Shown piece after piece: positions 61,887 through 64,000 of a stretch of DNA of 64,000 bases. The DNA is taken from the NCBI RefSeq assembly GCF_002102475.1, contig NZ_MSQD01000002.1, positions 1-64,000 of the forward strand. The letters are read 5' to 3'. The notes under the pieces are model-generated. The model was not told the origin of the DNA. It was given only the letters and a program-made list of their open reading frames with translations, and did not search any database. The translations under genes and the position numbers were made by a program. Source of the stretch: Thermoanaerobacterium sp. PSU-2. GTDB lineage: Bacteria; Bacillota; Thermoanaerobacteria; Thermoanaerobacterales; Thermoanaerobacteraceae. The first letter of the stretch is position 1. Each line of letters opens with the position of its first letter.

Positions 61887-62684
61887 ATGAAAATTGGATT
61901 TATAGGAACCGGTAATATGGGGACAGCTTTAATCAACGGCTTAATAAATTCTGAGTTTGCCACTGCAAATGATATATATGCCTATGATATTTCGTATGAC
62001 AAACTTTTAAAATTAAAGGATGAATTAAGCATAAACATATCTAAAAGCAATGTCGATGTGATAAATGAGTGTGATGTTGTTATTTTAGCAATAAAGCCAA
62101 ATTTATATGATAGCGTCTTGGAAGAAATAAAAAACGATGTAGATGAAAATAAAATTATTATTATAATTGCCCCTGGAATTAGTATTGATCACGTAAAGAG
62201 CATTTTAAATAAAGGGAAGATAGTGCGTACAATTCCCAATACACCGGCTTTGATTGGAGAAGGTATTACAGCTATATCGTATCCTGAAGATATATCTTCT
62301 AATGATAAAGAAATAGTTGAGAAAATATTCAAATCATGTGGAGAAATAGTTGAGATAAAAGAAAATCTAATAGATGCGGCAATGGCAATATCAAGTTGTA
62401 GCCCAGCTTACGTGTACATGTTTATTGAAGCTTTATCTGACGCTGGTGTATCGTTAGGTTTACCGAGAGATGTAGCCTACAAATTGTCTTCAAAAGCTGT
62501 TTCGGGTTCTGGTAGTATGGTTTTAAAAACAGGTTTTCATCCTGGCTATTTAAAAGATATGGTTACATCACCATCTGGAACTACAATACAAGGTGTCAGG
62601 ACTTTGGAAAGGTACGGATTAAGAAGTGCTGTTTTTGAAGCTGTAATTTCATCTTTTGAAAAAGTAAAGGGAAACAAACAATGA
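61887..62684 (+). CDS. proC: Pyrroline-5-carboxylate reductase
   Basis: ProC (265 residues) makes proline using NAD(P)H. GFIGTGNMGTALI (dinucleotide-binding), RTIPNTPALIGEGITAI and the SSCSPAYVYMFIEALSDAGVSLGL signature are present. ATG 61887 has TTGGAGG 9 bases upstream; ATG 61881 is too close, and the longer frame runs back through the hfq terminator. Stop overlaps rnhA (ATGA). Confidence 0.96.
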   Translation: MKIGFIGTGNMGTALINGLINSEFATANDIYAYDISYDKLLKLKDELSINISKSNVDVINECDVVILAIKPNLYDSVLEEIKNDVDENKIIIIIAPGISIDHVKSILNKGKIVRTIPNTPALIGEGITAISYPEDISSNDKEIVEKIFKSCGEIVEIKENLIDAAMAISSCSPAYVYMFIEALSDAGVSLGLPRDVAYKLSSKAVSGSGSMVLKTGFHPGYLKDMVTSPSGTTIQGVRTLERYGLRSAVFEAVISSFEKVKGNKQ

Positions 62685-63142
62685 TAAATATGTCTGATGT
62701 TACTATATATACTGATGGCGCTTGTAGTGGTAATCCTGGTCCAGGTGGCTGGGGAGCAATTTTGATTTATAAAGACATAATAAAAGAAATATCAGGCTAC
62801 GAAGAAAATACCACTAATAACAGAATGGAATTGACAGCCGCTATAGAAGCTTTAAAAATGCTAAAAAGGCCTTGTAATGTAAATTTATATAGCGATAGTA
62901 GTTACTTAATAAATGCATTTAATCAAAAATGGATAGACAATTGGCTGAAAAGAGGCTGGATTAAGTCTGATAAGGCTCCTGTGGAAAACAAAGACCTGTG
63001 GCTTAAATTATTAGATTTATCATCGATACATAATATTAAATGGATTAAAGTCAAAGGACATGCTGATAATGAATACAATAATAGATGTGATAAACTGGCC
63101 ACTGATGAGATAAAAAAACATCAAATTGGAGTTATAAAATAA
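62681..63142 (+). CDS. rnhA: Ribonuclease HI
   Basis: RNase HI (153 residues) removes RNA from RNA-DNA hybrids. Active residues are in IYTDGACSGNPGPGG (Asp), NNRMELTAAIEAL (Glu), LYSDSSYLINA (Asp) and NRCDKLA (Asp). ATG 62681 overlaps proC; ATG 62690 is an alternative. Confidence 0.96.
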   Translation: MINMSDVTIYTDGACSGNPGPGGWGAILIYKDIIKEISGYEENTTNNRMELTAAIEALKMLKRPCNVNLYSDSSYLINAFNQKWIDNWLKRGWIKSDKAPVENKDLWLKLLDLSSIHNIKWIKVKGHADNEYNNRCDKLATDEIKKHQIGVIK

Positions 63143-63154
63143 TTTTTTAAATCA

Positions 63155-63196
63155 ACACCCAATTATACGAAATAACTATTTCGTATAATTGGGTGT
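63155..63196. repeat. 19-bp perfect inverted repeat between rnhA and the recombinase gene
   Basis: ACACCCAATTATACGAAAT (63155-63173) and its exact complement at 63178-63196 flank a 4-base loop AACT. There is no T run after it on the + strand, but a T run lies on the left for minus-strand reading. Could be a terminator-like hairpin or a protein-binding palindrome. Confidence 0.8.
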
Positions 63197-63226
63197 ACAT
63201 AAAGTTTATAGAGGTGAATTTTTGAC

Positions 63227-64000
63227 ATGTTTATCTCAACTAAAGATAATTTAGAATTACCTCCTATTCTTGAAGAATTCTTAAACTATTTTTCTACTAT
63301 AAAAGCTAGATCACCTAATACTGTTAAAGCCTATTTATACGATTTAATTTTGTTTTTCAGATTTATAAAGGTTAGAAAAAATCTATGCTCTGATTCGGAT
63401 TTTGATAACATCGATATTAGCGATATTGATATCTCTCTCATTGAGTCGATCGATTTAAATGATTTGTATGCTTTTTTATCTTTTGTCACACATGAAAGAT
63501 CTAATACTCCTCCAGCCCGCGCTCGCAAAGTTGCAAGTTTAAGATCTTTTTATAATTACCTATACGCAAAAAGAAAAATAATAACAAAAAACCCTGCTTT
63601 GGAATTAGAGTCACCTAAGCTTGGCATTAGACAGCCTGTATATTTGACATTAGATGAAAGTGTAAAATTATTAAACTCTATTGATGGAGAATTTAAAGAG
63701 CGGGATTACGCCATAATCACCTTGTTCTTAAATTGTGGACTTAGACTGTCAGAATTAGCAAATATAAATATTAGCGATATTAAAGATGATAAACTTACTG
63801 TTATTGGAAAAGGAAACAAACAGAGGACTGTTTACCTTAATGATGCGTGTATAAATGCCATAAACGATTATTTAAAAGTTAGGCCACATGACGGCGTTAA
63901 AGACAAAAAGGCATTGTTTTTAAGCAAAAGATTGCAAAGGATAAGCATTAAGACTATACAATACATCGTTAAAAAACATTTAAAAGACGCTAATCTTGAT
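63227..64000 (+). CDS. XerC/XerD-type tyrosine recombinase (3' end outside window)
   Basis: An open frame with no stop to the window edge (258 codons). The N-terminal core-binding domain (LNYFSTIKARSPNTVKAYLYDL) has an Asp/Ile/Ser-rich insert. The catalytic domain retains the first arginine (NCGLRLSELANI) and the hairpin lysine (IGKGNKQR); the HxxR, His and Tyr motifs would lie beyond the window. GAGGTGA is 9 bases before ATG 63227. This is a candidate for the active chromosome-dimer recombinase, in contrast to the degenerate copy at 25519. Confidence 0.92.
   Translation, partial: MFISTKDNLELPPILEEFLNYFSTIKARSPNTVKAYLYDLILFFRFIKVRKNLCSDSDFDNIDISDIDISLIESIDLNDLYAFLSFVTHERSNTPPARARKVASLRSFYNYLYAKRKIITKNPALELESPKLGIRQPVYLTLDESVKLLNSIDGEFKERDYAIITLFLNCGLRLSELANINISDIKDDKLTVIGKGNKQRTVYLNDACINAINDYLKVRPHDGVKDKKALFLSKRLQRISIKTIQYIVKKHLKDANLD

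Noticed and set aside
63155-63196. dif recombination site
   Set aside because: dif has 11-bp arms with a 6-8-base centre and 28 bases in all; this is a 19-bp perfect palindrome with a 4-base loop.
1-64000. Mobile elements, prophage, tRNA or rRNA genes, horizontally acquired islands
   Set aside because: No transposase or phage gene, no cloverleaf or rRNA sequence, and gene order and composition are uniform throughout apart from the OLE RNA.

Overview
The window is a compact, AT-rich stretch of chromosome from an anaerobic, endospore-forming Firmicute. The full sporulation set (spoIIIA, spoIVB, spo0A, spoIIM, spoIIA-sigF, spoVA, ytfJ), the gene order, and an OLE-type large noncoding RNA beside ispA, oapA and dxs point to the Thermoanaerobacterales, most likely Thermoanaerobacterium. 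That identification is inferred from gene content and RNA class. All genes but two lie on the + strand, most are separated by fewer than 60 bases or overlap, and I see no insertion sequence, prophage, CRISPR array, tRNA or rRNA.

Layout. 1-4647: spoIIIAA (cut by the window edge) to spoIIIAH, the engulfment-stage channel complex. 4654-18193: an Asp23-family gene, then nusB, folD, xseA, xseB, ispA, the OLE RNA (about 8828-9407), oapA, dxs, tlyA, nadK, argR, recN, spoIVB and spo0A. 18195-22880: a SteA/SteB-like cell-division pair, two glycosyltransferases and a DUF3866 protein. 22866-31565: nudF, an EndoQ-like PHP protein, spoIIM, a catalytically degenerate XerD, dacF, spoIIAA-spoIIAB-sigF, then a probable sigma-G operon holding a small membrane protein, a dodecin and spoVAC-AD-AE. 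31575-37074: cca, an M50 protease, scpA-scpB, ytfI-ytfJ-like genes and a second D-Ala-D-Ala carboxypeptidase. 37135-43835: a two-gene redox module, rluB, a GNAT protein, speE-speB, and a carboxyltransferase (pycB/oadA). 43910-49210: a duplicated LysM protein, an orphan minus-strand gene, surE, an RpiR regulator, a phosphatase, a flavoprotein and an unknown membrane protein. 49213-54220: an AroH-CMK fusion gene, plsC, ispH, S1, speD, cheR. 54343-64000: miaB-ricA-mutS-mutL-miaA-hfq, proC, rnhA and the start of an intact Xer-type recombinase.

How it fits together. Many sporulation genes can be tied to a sigma factor from promoter sequence alone. Two nearly identical sigma-H promoters precede spo0A and spoIIAA, a sigma-E match precedes spoIIM, a sigma-F-like match precedes spoIVB, and a sigma-G match precedes the spoVA group. 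Isoprenoid genes (ispA, dxs, ispH) supply membrane and wall lipids. The OLE RNA and its membrane protein OapA sit between the first two.

Most striking points: the OLE RNA with its own consensus promoter and a long-range closing helix; an XerD homologue that has lost its tyrosine nucleophile and three other catalytic residues; an AroH-CMK fusion with no canonical start codon; a dodecin inside a forespore-type spoVA operon; and two unlisted small protein genes (22866-22979 minus, 29296-29430 plus). OLE RNA is an already described class, so I do not claim it as new. The dodecin/spoVA linkage, the dead Xer and the fusion are the better candidates for undescribed biology.
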